Below are positions 42,292 through 50,934 of a stretch of DNA of 64,000 bases, in pieces. Source of the DNA: Phycisphaera sp. (GTDB lineage Bacteria; Planctomycetota; Phycisphaerae; Phycisphaerales; Zrk34); contig WGMA01000030.1 of the NCBI GenBank assembly GCA_016125285.1, forward strand, positions 1-64,000, in the 5' to 3' direction. The notes under the pieces are model-generated. The model saw only the letters and a list, made by a program, of their open reading frames with translations, was not told where the DNA came from and did not search any database. Every line of letters begins with the position of its first letter. Position 1 is the stretch's first letter. Made by a program: the position numbers and the translations under genes.

Positions 42292-43146
42292 CTAGAGCAT
42301 CAGCAGCGGGATCTGGCGGAGCTGGACGGCGAGGGGGTACGCCATGCCGTGCATCGCCAGCTGGTCTTCGTCCTTGGTGTTCATGATGAGCAGGTCGACC
42401 TCGTGCTCGGCGACGAGCCGCTCGTATTCCTCGATGCGTCGGCCGAACTGCACTTCCTGTTTAATCGTGATGTCGAGCCCCTGCGCCTTGAGGGCGTCGC
42501 GGCAGGAGGCGATGTAGTCGGTGGGCTCCTTGAGCAGCTGTTCCATGAGCTTCTGCCGCGCGACGGCGGTGTCGATCTCGGGGATCTTGCTGAACGCCTC
42601 GATGTGCCGCTCGAACGCCACGGCGTCCTCGACGTGCGTGAGCCACAGCGTGCCGCCGCGTTCGGTGAGTCGCGCGGCGACGTTGACGAGCCGGTCGTCG
42701 CCGGTGAGGTGGTCGGTGATCGCCATGACGCGGTCGGTGTTGGTCACGGTGTGCGGCAGGGCGTGGTCGGCGTCGGGGTGCGGCAGGACAAGCACCGGCG
42801 TGTGGGTCGCCTGCGTCAGCACGTCGAGGTGCGCGCCGAGGCTGTACGGCCACTTCCACGCGTCGGAGTGCAGGTGGCGGTAGGTGACGATGAGGTCGGG
42901 CGACCGCTCGGCGACGAGGTCGAGCAGGTTCTGCACGCTGTGGAACGCGTCGCCGGTGACGGTGGACCACTCGGTCGCGTCGCCCAGCAGGTCGAGGAAC
43001 TTGCGGACACGCTGTGTCAGCGCCTCGGCGCCATTGGCGTCGAGGTCGGTGACGATCAGCGTCCTGCCGAACTCGACGTGACGGTAGCGCAGCACCTCTT
43101 TCGCGGCGGACTTGAACACGGACTCGAACTGGTCGATGTTCGCCAT
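42292..43146 (-). CDS. Universal stress protein with two Usp domains
   Basis: 284 residues. Two Usp-like halves: TLIVTDLDANGAEALTQRV...APRSPDLIVTYRHLHSD-type, and VMAITDHLTGDDRLVNVAAR with HEVDLLIMNTKDEDQLAMHG near the end. The ATP-binding G-x2-G-x9-G motif is degenerate, so nucleotide binding is doubtful. Such tandem Usp proteins modulate transporters or stress responses. Lies between phoU (43 nt) and the antiporter gene (41 nt); this suggests that it regulates the antiporter. Confidence 0.8.
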   Translation of the reverse strand: MANIDQFESVFKSAAKEVLRYRHVEFGRTLIVTDLDANGAEALTQRVRKFLDLLGDATEWSTVTGDAFHSVQNLLDLVAERSPDLIVTYRHLHSDAWKWPYSLGAHLDVLTQATHTPVLVLPHPDADHALPHTVTNTDRVMAITDHLTGDDRLVNVAARLTERGGTLWLTHVEDAVAFERHIEAFSKIPEIDTAVARQKLMEQLLKEPTDYIASCRDALKAQGLDITIKQEVQFGRRIEEYERLVAEHEVDLLIMNTKDEDQLAMHGMAYPLAVQLRQIPLLML

Positions 43147-43189
43147 GGCCGCGATTTTAACGGATTTGCGTGTGTGATGATCGCGTGAG

Positions 43190-43876
43190 TCACACGTCGG
43201 TGGAGCGGCGCACGGGGCGGGCGGGCCGGTGGCGCTGGATCTCGCCGCGGCACATGTAGATCACGTCTTCGGAGATGTTGACCGTCAGGTCGGCGATGCG
43301 TTCGAGGTGCCGCGAGAGGTTCATCAGGCCGATGTACTGGTAGACGCTCTCGGGGTGCGAGATGATCGCCAGCTCGACCTGGCTGTACATCTGGCTGTGG
43401 ATCTCGTCGACCTCATCGTCGTCGCTGCGGACCTCGTCGGCGAGGTCGGGGTCGTTGTCGATCAACGCCTTCAGCGCCTTGCCGAGCATCTTCTTGACGC
43501 GGCGGGTCATGCCGGCCAGGTCGTAAGGGACGACCTCGAGCACGGGCTCGTCGGCGAGGTACTTCGCCTGCTCGGCGACGTTGACCGCGTGGTCGGCGAT
43601 CCGCTCGAGGTCGTTGTTGATCTTCAGCACCGCCACGACGAACCGCAGGTCGTAGGCGACCGGCTGATGCAGCGCCAGGGCGTGCAGGCACTCCTCCTCG
43701 ATGTCGACCTCCATCTCGTCGATCTCGGTGTCGCGGTCGATGACCTGACGGGCGAGACCCTCGTTGCGCTCTTCGACGGCCCGGATGGAGTCGACGACGG
43801 CGCGTTCGACCAGTTGGCCCAGCTGGAGGATCATGTCCTTGAGCTTGTCGATCTGACGGTGAAAGTGGACGGTCAT
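43190..43876 (-). CDS. phoU: Phosphate signalling protein PhoU
   Basis: 228 residues, all helical, with the two PhoU three-helix repeats: VERAVVDSIRAVEERNEGLA, DTEIDEMEVDIEEECLHALA, then VAVLKINNDLERIADHAVNV and LMNLSRHLERIADLTVNISE, the Glu/Asp-rich metal-binding signatures. It restrains PhoR kinase signalling and phosphate uptake. ATG at 43876 opens MTVHFHRQI; GAAGAGA upstream. Located downstream of phoR, but no pstSCAB genes are in the window. A short Arg/Pro tail (RPARPVRRSTDV) is extra. Confidence 0.93.
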   Translation of the reverse strand: MTVHFHRQIDKLKDMILQLGQLVERAVVDSIRAVEERNEGLARQVIDRDTEIDEMEVDIEEECLHALALHQPVAYDLRFVVAVLKINNDLERIADHAVNVAEQAKYLADEPVLEVVPYDLAGMTRRVKKMLGKALKALIDNDPDLADEVRSDDDEVDEIHSQMYSQVELAIISHPESVYQYIGLMNLSRHLERIADLTVNISEDVIYMCRGEIQRHRPARPVRRSTDV

Positions 43877-43955
43877 GAGAGTCTCTTCGGTGCGGAGGTT
43901 GGCGTGACCGGGGACTCTATTAGTGTACACGACGCGTCAAGCGGGGGATGCGGGG

Positions 43956-45221
43956 TCAGGCGTGGTTGGCGGGAATGTGGATGCGGAAGGTCGAGCCGCG
44001 GTTGGGGGCGGAGTCGACGGAGACGCGTCCGCCGTGGGCGATGGCGATGTGCTTGACGATGGACAGGCCGAGGCCGGTGCCGCCGAGCTCGCGGGAGCGG
44101 GCCTTGTCGGTGCGGTAAAAGCGTTCGAAGATGCGGGGCAGGTGCTCGGCGGCGATGCCGACCCCGGCGTCCTGCACGGCCAGCACGATCTCCGTGCCGA
44201 CCCGTTTGGCGCTGGTGCGGACGCTCGAGCCGTCGGGGCTGTACTTGATGGCGTTGTCGATGAGGTTGACCACGGCCTGCTCGAGCAGCGGGGCGTTGAC
44301 GGTCGCCGCGAGATTCGCGGCGCAGTCGATGTCGATGGCCGTGTCGCGGTCGCGAGCGCGGGCGGCGCACGCCTCGGCAGCCACACGCAGCACCTCTTCG
44401 AGACGCCGCGGCTCGAGCACGATGCGCTCGTGCTCGGTGTCCTGCTCGATGCGCGCCAGGCTCAGCAGGTCCTCGACGATCGCGCCGAGCCGGTCGGCCT
44501 GACGCGTGATCACCCGCAGGAACTGCTCGGACGCCTGCGGGTCGTCGTTGGCGGACTCCAGCAGCGTCTCGGCCGCGGCCTTGATCGCCGTGATCGGCGT
44601 CTTGATCTCGTGGGACGCGTTGGTCACGAAGTCACGCCGGACGACTTCCAACCGGCGCAGGCGTGTGACGTTGTGCAGCACGATCAGCGAGCCGATCCGT
44701 TCGCTCTCGCTGTCACGCAGCACCGAGCCCTGCGCCTCGAACATACGCGGCGAGGCGCCTTCCTCGTCGTCGGGGGGCAGCTCGATGTCGGTCTCGATCA
44801 CCTGGTCGGTGTCGAGCGACTCGGCGATGAACTGACGCAGCGCGTCGTTGCGGATCAGCTCGGCAACGGCCCGGCCGATCGCCTGCGGCGGCGTCAGCTC
44901 CAGCAGCTTGGCGGCCGCGGCGTTGAGGCTGATCAGCTTGCCGTCGGTGTCGACCGCGAGCACGCCCTCGACCATCGACCGCAGCGCGGCCTCGAGTTCG
45001 TCGCGGCGGTGGATCAGCCGCTGCAGCGTCTTCTCCTGCTCACGCTCGCTGCGGTGCATCGCGGCGCGCAGGCGGGACATCGTGACCAGGCTCCCCGCCA
45101 GCAGCAGCGCGAGGAGGCCCGCGATGCCCCACGCAACCACTGCGGCGCCGCCGAACTCATCGGCGAGCGTCCCGGGAAGCGCGTGCTGCGGTATGGATAA
45201 CGCCAGATGCATCACGTGCAT
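43956..45221 (-). CDS. phoR: Phosphate-sensing histidine kinase PhoR
   Basis: 421 residues. One N-terminal membrane helix (~24-46), a PAS domain (~75-185, LRSMVEGVLAVDTDGKLISL), HisKA with phospho-acceptor His204 (FVTNASHEIKTPIT), and a HATPase with N box (VVNLIDNAIKYSPDG), G1 (DAGVGIA) and G2 (GGTGLGLSIVKHIA). ATG at 45221 (GGAG 5 nt upstream) is preferred over a GTG inside phoB. It follows phoB by 46 nt and precedes phoU by 79 nt. Under phosphate limitation it phosphorylates PhoB. Confidence 0.93.
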   Translation of the reverse strand: MHVMHLALSIPQHALPGTLADEFGGAAVVAWGIAGLLALLLAGSLVTMSRLRAAMHRSEREQEKTLQRLIHRRDELEAALRSMVEGVLAVDTDGKLISLNAAAAKLLELTPPQAIGRAVAELIRNDALRQFIAESLDTDQVIETDIELPPDDEEGASPRMFEAQGSVLRDSESERIGSLIVLHNVTRLRRLEVVRRDFVTNASHEIKTPITAIKAAAETLLESANDDPQASEQFLRVITRQADRLGAIVEDLLSLARIEQDTEHERIVLEPRRLEEVLRVAAEACAARARDRDTAIDIDCAANLAATVNAPLLEQAVVNLIDNAIKYSPDGSSVRTSAKRVGTEIVLAVQDAGVGIAAEHLPRIFERFYRTDKARSRELGGTGLGLSIVKHIAIAHGGRVSVDSAPNRGSTFRIHIPANHA

Positions 45222-45267
45222 GATACTCCGCTGGGGCGGTTCGGCGGGCGCGGGCTGTAGTGGGGGG

Positions 45268-46014
45268 CTACTCTTCGAGGCGGTAGCCGACGCCACGGAC
45301 CGTCTTGATGTGCCGCCCGGCGTCGCTGAGCTTGCGGCGGAGCGACACGACGTGCACGTCCACGGAGCGGTCGGTCACGGCCGCGAACCCGTCGTGCAGG
45401 GCGTCGATGATCTGCTGGCGGGTGAACACGCGCCCCGGTCGACGGGCCAGCAGGTACAGCAGGCGGAACTCGGTAGCGGTCAGCTCGATCGTCTCCTCGC
45501 CGACACGCACCTCGTGGCGGTCGGGGATGATCTGCAACTCGTTGATGCGGATGGCGGGCTTGGTTTCCGCGTCGGCCTCCGCGGGGCTCGCCGCGCCCGG
45601 GCGACGCAGCACCGCCTTGAGCCGGGCGATCAGCACGCGGGGGCTGAACGGCTTGGTGACGTAGTCATCGGCGCCCATCTCCAGCCCGATCACGACGTCG
45701 GACTCCTCGCCCTTGGCGGTGAGCATGACGATCGGCACGTGGGCGGTGTTGGGGTCGGACTTGAGGTTGCGGCAGACGTCCAGGCCGTCCATGCCGGGCA
45801 GCATCAGGTCGAGCACGACGAGGTCGGGCGGGTGCTGCCGCGCGATCTCCAGGCCCTGCTCACCGCGATCGGTGCACACGACCTTGAAGCCCTCGCGGGT
45901 CAGGTTGTAGTTCAGCAGGTCCTGCAGGTCCTTCTCGTCCTCGACCACCAGCAGGTACGCCTTGGACGAAGGACCGTTCGATTTGCCGCGCGCCTTGGAC
46001 ATCGTGCTCACCAT
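45268..46014 (-). CDS. phoB: Phosphate response regulator PhoB
   Basis: 248 residues. Receiver domain with phospho-acceptor Asp69 (VVLDLMLPGMDG) and switch Lys in GADDYVTKPF; winged-helix OmpR/PhoB DNA-binding domain (ELTATEFRLLYLLARRPGRV, SVDVHVVSLRRKL, VRGVGYRLEE). First gene of the phoB-phoR-phoU-usp-antiporter run. ATG at 46014 lies about 13 nt after GGGAGGA; the ATG at 46002 is also possible. A candidate Pho box lies ~90 nt upstream, suggesting autoregulation. Confidence 0.93.
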   Translation of the reverse strand: MVSTMSKARGKSNGPSSKAYLLVVEDEKDLQDLLNYNLTREGFKVVCTDRGEQGLEIARQHPPDLVVLDLMLPGMDGLDVCRNLKSDPNTAHVPIVMLTAKGEESDVVIGLEMGADDYVTKPFSPRVLIARLKAVLRRPGAASPAEADAETKPAIRINELQIIPDRHEVRVGEETIELTATEFRLLYLLARRPGRVFTRQQIIDALHDGFAAVTDRSVDVHVVSLRRKLSDAGRHIKTVRGVGYRLEE

Positions 46015-46104
46015 GGCAAACAGTATCCTCCCGATCACCTTGACGGCAACCGTTTTGCCTCGCTAACACGAATCTTGCAGTCTCCTCGCGATACACCGAC
46101 GGCG

Positions 46105-46121
46105 TGTCAACGGGCTGTTAA
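46105..46121 (-). promoter_or_regulatory. Candidate Pho box upstream of phoB
   Basis: Read on the - strand: TTAACA, five bases (GCCCG), TTGACA; a direct repeat with the 11-bp period expected of PhoB/PhoP sites. It sits ~90 nt upstream of the phoB start. No confirmed extra repeats or -10 box at the right spacing, so low confidence. Confidence 0.35.
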
Positions 46122-46162
46122 GGCACGTTTTCTACCACTGCGAGGTTAAGGGGGCGCTAAGA

Positions 46163-47635
46163 TCAGGCCAGAATATCGTGTACCACGTTGCCGTGGACGT
46201 CCGTGAGCCTGAAGTCGCGACCCTGGAACTTGTATGTGAGTTTCTTGTGATCGATGCCCAGCAGGTACAGCATCGTCGCGTGCAGGTCGTGCACTTCCGT
46301 CACCTCCTCCACGGCGTTGTAACCGAGCTCGTCGGTGGCGCCGTGGCTGATGCCGCCCTTGACGCCCGCCCCGGCGACGAACGCGCTGAAGCCCTTGATG
46401 TGGTGGTCGCGCCCGTTGCCCTGCGCCATGGGCGTCCGGCCGAACTCGCCGCCCCAGATCACCAGCGTGTCCTCCAGCAGCCCGCGCTGCTTGAGGTCCT
46501 TGATCAGCGCCGCCGTGCCCTGGTCGACGAACTTGGCCGTCTGGAGGATGCCGTTCTTGATCCCGCCGTGGTGGTCCCACCCGCGGTGGTAGAGCTGGAT
46601 GAACCGCACGCCGCGCTCGGCGAGGCGTCGGGCGAGCAGGCAGTTGTACGCGAACGACCCGTCGGCGCCCTTCGTGCCGTACATCTCCAGCGTCTCTTTC
46701 GTCTCGTTGGAGATGTCCATCAGCTCCGGCACGGACGACTGCATGCGGAACGCCAGCTCGTACTGGGCGATCCGCGTGGCGATCTCGGGGTCGTCGTACA
46801 CGTCGTTGCCGATGCGGTTGAGCGACGTGACCGCGTCCACGAGCCCGCGCTGCTGGTCCATCGTCACCCCGCCCGGGCTCGACACGTAGTGCACCGGGTC
46901 ACCGGCCGAGTGGAACTCCACGCCTTGGAACCGGCTGGGCAGGAACCCGCTGGCCCATTGCCGTGACGCGATCGGCTGGGCCTGCCCGCCACCGGCGCTG
47001 GTCAGCACCACGTAGCCGGGCAGTTCCTCGGTCTCCGCGCCCAGGCCGTACAGCATCCACGAGCCCATCGACGGCCGCCCGGGGATCGACGTGCCGGTGT
47101 TCATCACCGTGTGCGCCGGGTCGTGGTTGATCTGCGTGGTGCGCATCGAGCGGATGATGCAGATCTCGTCGGCGACCTCGCCGATGTTCGGCAACGCCGT
47201 GCTGATCTCCTGGCCGCTCTGCCCGAACTTCTTGAACGGGTGCTGCGGCGCGAAGCACTTCAGCGCCTTGCCCTGCAGCTGGGCGATGGGCTGGCCCTTC
47301 GTGTACGACTCGGGCATCGGCTGGCCGTCCATCTCCGCCAGCTTCGGCTTGTGGTCCAGCGTCTCGAGGTGGCTCGGCCCGCCGGCCATGCACAGGTGGA
47401 TCACCCGCTTGGCCTTCGGGGCGTAGTGCAGCGGATTGACCACGCCGGTCCACTTCGGCGGCCGCACCAGCGCGTGACCCGCCGCGCCGTTGCCCGCCGC
47501 CGCGGCGCGCAACAACTGCGGCGACAGCAGCGACGCCAGCGCCGCCGTGCCGATGCCGCTGAGCGACCGGCCGAGGAACGTGCGACGGTAGGGGTTGATT
47601 TCGGATTTCGGATTTCGGATTTCGGATTGGTTCAT
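46163..47635 (-). CDS. Tat-exported DUF1501 protein, paired with PSD1 cytochrome
   Basis: 490 residues. The Tat signal (Arg17-Arg18, RRTFLGRSLSGIGTAALASL) is preceded by NQSEIRNPKSEINP, encoded by an ATTTCGG repeat. The body has DUF1501 (sulfatase-like fold) features: [60 protein letters not shown]. The family has no assigned reaction. It follows the PSD1 gene by ~112 nt filled with two repeats. No other in-frame ATG exists near the 5' end, so the start within the repeat is forced. Confidence 0.9.
   Translation of the reverse strand: MNQSEIRNPKSEINPYRRTFLGRSLSGIGTAALASLLSPQLLRAAAAGNGAAGHALVRPPKWTGVVNPLHYAPKAKRVIHLCMAGGPSHLETLDHKPKLAEMDGQPMPESYTKGQPIAQLQGKALKCFAPQHPFKKFGQSGQEISTALPNIGEVADEICIIRSMRTTQINHDPAHTVMNTGTSIPGRPSMGSWMLYGLGAETEELPGYVVLTSAGGGQAQPIASRQWASGFLPSRFQGVEFHSAGDPVHYVSSPGGVTMDQQRGLVDAVTSLNRIGNDVYDDPEIATRIAQYELAFRMQSSVPELMDISNETKETLEMYGTKGADGSFAYNCLLARRLAERGVRFIQLYHRGWDHHGGIKNGILQTAKFVDQGTAALIKDLKQRGLLEDTLVIWGGEFGRTPMAQGNGRDHHIKGFSAFVAGAGVKGGISHGATDELGYNAVEEVTEVHDLHATMLYLLGIDHKKLTYKFQGRDFRLTDVHGNVVHDILA
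47597..47630. repeat. ATTTCGG simple repeat in the 5' end of a DUF1501 gene
   Basis: Tandem GATTTCG units; on the - strand it codes for SEIRNPKSEIN right after the start ATG. Identical unit to the one inside larC. Confidence 0.8.
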
Positions 47636-47715
47636 GTCATGCGTCTCGCTTGTTTCGCGATGGTCCGCGGGACCATGTTCGGTTCTGCGTATCGGGCAGC
47701 GGATGTCGTCGTAGC

Positions 47716-47751
47716 CAAATCCGAAATCCGCAATCCGAAATCCGCAATCAG
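47716..47751. repeat. ATTTCGG repeat, reversed copy at the PSD1 stop
   Basis: CAAATCCGAAATCCGCAATC-type units; the TGA stop of the PSD1 gene (47748-47750) lies at the repeat edge. Together with the copy at 47597 it forms an inverted pair around the PSD1-DUF1501 spacer. Confidence 0.8.
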
Positions 47752-50700
47752 TTGCGCGTGATTGATTCGTGCATATTGAGGATCGCCCGGGCGACCGTCG
47801 TCCACGCGGCGTGCTCGGACACGTCGAGATCGTTGGGTGTGGGCCACTCGCCGGTGCTGACCAGCTTCTTTGCGGCGTCCTTGTCGGCGGTGTAATTCGC
47901 GCGGTTGTCGGCCAGCAGCTTCTCGAGCACCTGTGTCTCACGGGCCTCGGGTTCGCGTGACAGCACGTGGCGGTACATCCAGGTCAGGCGTGACGCGTCG
48001 TCCTTGCCGCCTTCACGCAGCGCGTGCTCGCTGAACACGCGGGCCGCCTCGACGAACGTCGGGTCGTTGAGCAGCACCAACGCGGCCAGCGGCGTGTTGG
48101 ATCGGGGACGATCCACGGCGCACTCGTCACGCGACGGCGCGTCGAACGCCTTGAGCATCGGGTGCAGGAACTGCCGCTGCCAGTGCGTGTACACGCCGCG
48201 CCGGTAGAGCCCCTCGCCGCGGTCCGGCTGGTACTCGCGCTTGGGGAAGTTGAGGTGGCGGTAGTAACCGGCGGGCTGGTACGGCTTGGCCGAATCGCCG
48301 CCGATCTTGTCGACGAGCAGGCCGCTGATCGCCAGGGCGTTGTCGCGGACGAGCTCGGCGTCGAGGCGGAAGCGCGACTGGCGGGCGAGCAGGCGGTTGT
48401 ACGGATCGACCTCACGCAGGTGCGTCGGCGCCAGCGACGACTGGCGGTACGTCGACGAGGTGACCATGAGCTTGATCATGTGCTTGATGTCCCAGCCGCG
48501 GTCCATGAACTCCACGGCCAGCCAGTCGAGCAGCTCGGGATGCACGGGCGGTTCGCCCTGCGAGCCGAGGTCGTCGAGGTTCTTAGCGATGCCGGCGCCG
48601 AAGTACATCGCCCACAGCCGGTTGACGAACACGCGCGCGGTCATCGGGTTGTCGCGGCTGACCAGCCAGTTCGCCAGGTCCATGCGTGTGGCGCGGCGGT
48701 CGCCCTCGACCTTGATCTGCGGCAGGAAGTGGGGCACGTGCGGCGTGACGATCTCGCCGTCGTCCGACATCCAGTTGCCGCGCGGCAGCACACGCATCTC
48801 GCGCGGCGCCACGGCGATCGTCTCGATCATCTTCCGCGTCGACTTGTTGAGCTTGTCACGCTCCGCCTCCAGCTTCGCCAGATCGGCGCGGCGCGGGTCC
48901 TTGTAGTCGCCCGTCCGGCGGAACGCGTCGAACAGCTTGTTCCGCTGCGCCTCGTCACGATCGCCCGCCGCGACGTTGAGGATCGCCTCCTCATCGGCGC
49001 CGAGCCCCGTGCCGCTCTGCACCGCGCCCGCGTCGGACCAGTACGCCAGCCCGTCGAACTGCGTGAACGCCATGCCGTTGATCGCGTCGCCCGGCTTCAG
49101 GCCCACCTGCTCGAGCGTCGCCTCGAGCTTCACCCACGCGCCCGTGTTGGGCAGGTCGCCCACGCGGTGGTGCTGCGCCTGATCGACCGCGCCGATCCCG
49201 CCGAAGCTGATCTTGTCCTCGCCCCAGAACGCGCGGTGCTCCCACGAGCCGTTGAGGTTGAACTGGAGCATCACCGTCTTCGGCGGGTTCTTCGGGTCGA
49301 GGTACACCCACGCGTAAAGCGTGTTGCCCGCCGCGAGCTTGATCGTGTCCTTCGCGTTGATCACGAAGTGCTGGACGATGTCGTTGCCCTGCTGGCGACG
49401 GCTGACGGTCGCGCCTTCGCGGACCGGGTGCTTCTTGTCGTCCACGTACTTGAAGTCGCCGTTCTTCTGCCCGTCCGGCGTCTTGCGTTCGGTGAACCAC
49501 GCGAAGTCGTGCACGCCGCCCCCGGCCGCCGCCTTGCGCATCGCGTCTTCCCATTTCGCCATCGCCGCGAACTCCTCCGGCGTTGGGTTCTTCAACGCCT
49601 CATTGAGCTTCGCGATCGCGCCGTCCAGCTTCTTCATCTCGGCTTCCTGCTCGAAGCTGGGCACGTCCATGAACGGCCCGAAGTTGCTGCCGCCGTAGAT
49701 GCCCTGCTCCTTGATCCCCGCGAAGAAGCTCGCCATCGAGTAGAAATCCTTGGTCGAGTACGGGTCAAACTTGTGATCGTGACACTCGCAGCAACCCATC
49801 GTCGCGCCCATCCACACCGTCGACACATTGCGGACACGTTCCGCGGCGTACTTCGCCAGGTACTCCTTCGGCTGGACGCCGCCCTCGGCCGACATCATGC
49901 CGAGCCGGTTGTAGCCCGCCGCGACCTTCTGCCACAGCGTCGCGTTCTCGATCAGGTCGCCCGCGAGGTTCTCACGCGTGAACTGGTCGAAAGGCATGTT
50001 CGCGTTGAACGCGTTGATGACGTAGTCGCGGTAGGGCGAGTCGGCCACGTTCTGGTCGCCGTGGTACCCGACCGTGTCCGCGTAGCGCACGAGGTCGAGC
50101 CAGGGCGCGGCCAGGCGTTCGCCGAAGTGGGGCGACGCGAGCAGGCGATCGACGAGCTTTTCGTACGCGTCGGGCGACTTGTCGGCGACAAACGCGTCGA
50201 CCTGCTCCGGCGTCGGCGGCAGGCCGATCAGATCGAAGCTGAGCCGACGGATGAGCGTCACGCGGTCGGCCTCGGGCGACGGACGCAGGTCGTGGCGGTC
50301 CAGCGACGCGAGCACGAAGCTGTCGATCGGGTTGCGTACCCACGTCTTGTTCGACACCGGCGGAGCGGCCATGCGCTTCGGCGGGATGTACGCCCAGTGC
50401 GCCTCCCACTCGGCGCCCTGCCTGATCCACTCCGTCAGCAGTCGCTTCTCGTACGCGTCGAGCACCTTCTCCGATTTCGGCGGCGGCATCAGGTCCTCGG
50501 TGTCCTTCGTCAGGATGCGCGCGACCAGTTCGCTGTCATCGGGCTTACCGGGGTTGATCGCGGAGTACCCGCCCAGGTCGCGCTTCGCCTCTGCCTCGAT
50601 GTCGAAGCGGAGCTTCGCCTTACGCTCGCCCTTGTCCGGGCCGTGGCACTTGTAGCACTTGTCCGAAAGGATCGGTCGGATGTCGCGGTTGAACGAGATG

Positions 50701-50825
50701 TGCTTCGGCAACGGTTTGGCGACCTGCGGCTCGGCGGCCCGGCTCGGGGCGCCGAAAAACGGCACATTGATCGCCGCGGCCATTAACAGCAGTCCAAGCC
50801 CGTGGTTACAACGATTGGTGAGCAT
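47748..50825 (-). CDS. PSD1 cytochrome-like protein (DUF1549/DUF1553), copy 1
   Basis: 1025 residues. Signal peptide, then the haem-binding PSCyt1 part with C57-Y-K-C60-H61 (SDKCYKCHGPDKGERKAKLR), DUF1549 (RRLSFDLIGLPPTPEQVDAF, GATMGCCECHDHKFDPYSTK with a second CxxCH), an inserted lectin-like region (~450-610, LYAWVYLDPKNPPKTVMLQF and GSWEHRAFWGEDKISFG), then DUF1553 (NPMTARVFVNRLWAMYFGAG, SNTPLAALVLLNDPTFVEAA). Abundant in planctomycetes, function unproven. Precedes a DUF1501 gene, its usual partner. Confidence 0.9.
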   Translation of the reverse strand: MLTNRCNHGLGLLLMAAAINVPFFGAPSRAAEPQVAKPLPKHISFNRDIRPILSDKCYKCHGPDKGERKAKLRFDIEAEAKRDLGGYSAINPGKPDDSELVARILTKDTEDLMPPPKSEKVLDAYEKRLLTEWIRQGAEWEAHWAYIPPKRMAAPPVSNKTWVRNPIDSFVLASLDRHDLRPSPEADRVTLIRRLSFDLIGLPPTPEQVDAFVADKSPDAYEKLVDRLLASPHFGERLAAPWLDLVRYADTVGYHGDQNVADSPYRDYVINAFNANMPFDQFTRENLAGDLIENATLWQKVAAGYNRLGMMSAEGGVQPKEYLAKYAAERVRNVSTVWMGATMGCCECHDHKFDPYSTKDFYSMASFFAGIKEQGIYGGSNFGPFMDVPSFEQEAEMKKLDGAIAKLNEALKNPTPEEFAAMAKWEDAMRKAAAGGGVHDFAWFTERKTPDGQKNGDFKYVDDKKHPVREGATVSRRQQGNDIVQHFVINAKDTIKLAAGNTLYAWVYLDPKNPPKTVMLQFNLNGSWEHRAFWGEDKISFGGIGAVDQAQHHRVGDLPNTGAWVKLEATLEQVGLKPGDAINGMAFTQFDGLAYWSDAGAVQSGTGLGADEEAILNVAAGDRDEAQRNKLFDAFRRTGDYKDPRRADLAKLEAERDKLNKSTRKMIETIAVAPREMRVLPRGNWMSDDGEIVTPHVPHFLPQIKVEGDRRATRMDLANWLVSRDNPMTARVFVNRLWAMYFGAGIAKNLDDLGSQGEPPVHPELLDWLAVEFMDRGWDIKHMIKLMVTSSTYRQSSLAPTHLREVDPYNRLLARQSRFRLDAELVRDNALAISGLLVDKIGGDSAKPYQPAGYYRHLNFPKREYQPDRGEGLYRRGVYTHWQRQFLHPMLKAFDAPSRDECAVDRPRSNTPLAALVLLNDPTFVEAARVFSEHALREGGKDDASRLTWMYRHVLSREPEARETQVLEKLLADNRANYTADKDAAKKLVSTGEWPTPNDLDVSEHAAWTTVARAILNMHESITRN

Positions 50826-50934
50826 GGGCGTCCTCAGGCGTAGCGTTGTGGAAATCGATTGCTGGGCGCAGGGCGTGCTGCCCTATTAAGCATATAGCCG
50901 GTCATTCGGATTTTATACACGTCGCTTTTGCGAA

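Noticed and set aside
46088-46110. TTGACA upstream of phoB as a -35 box
   Set aside because: No -10 sequence at 16-18 nt; it fits better as half of a PhoB-type repeat.
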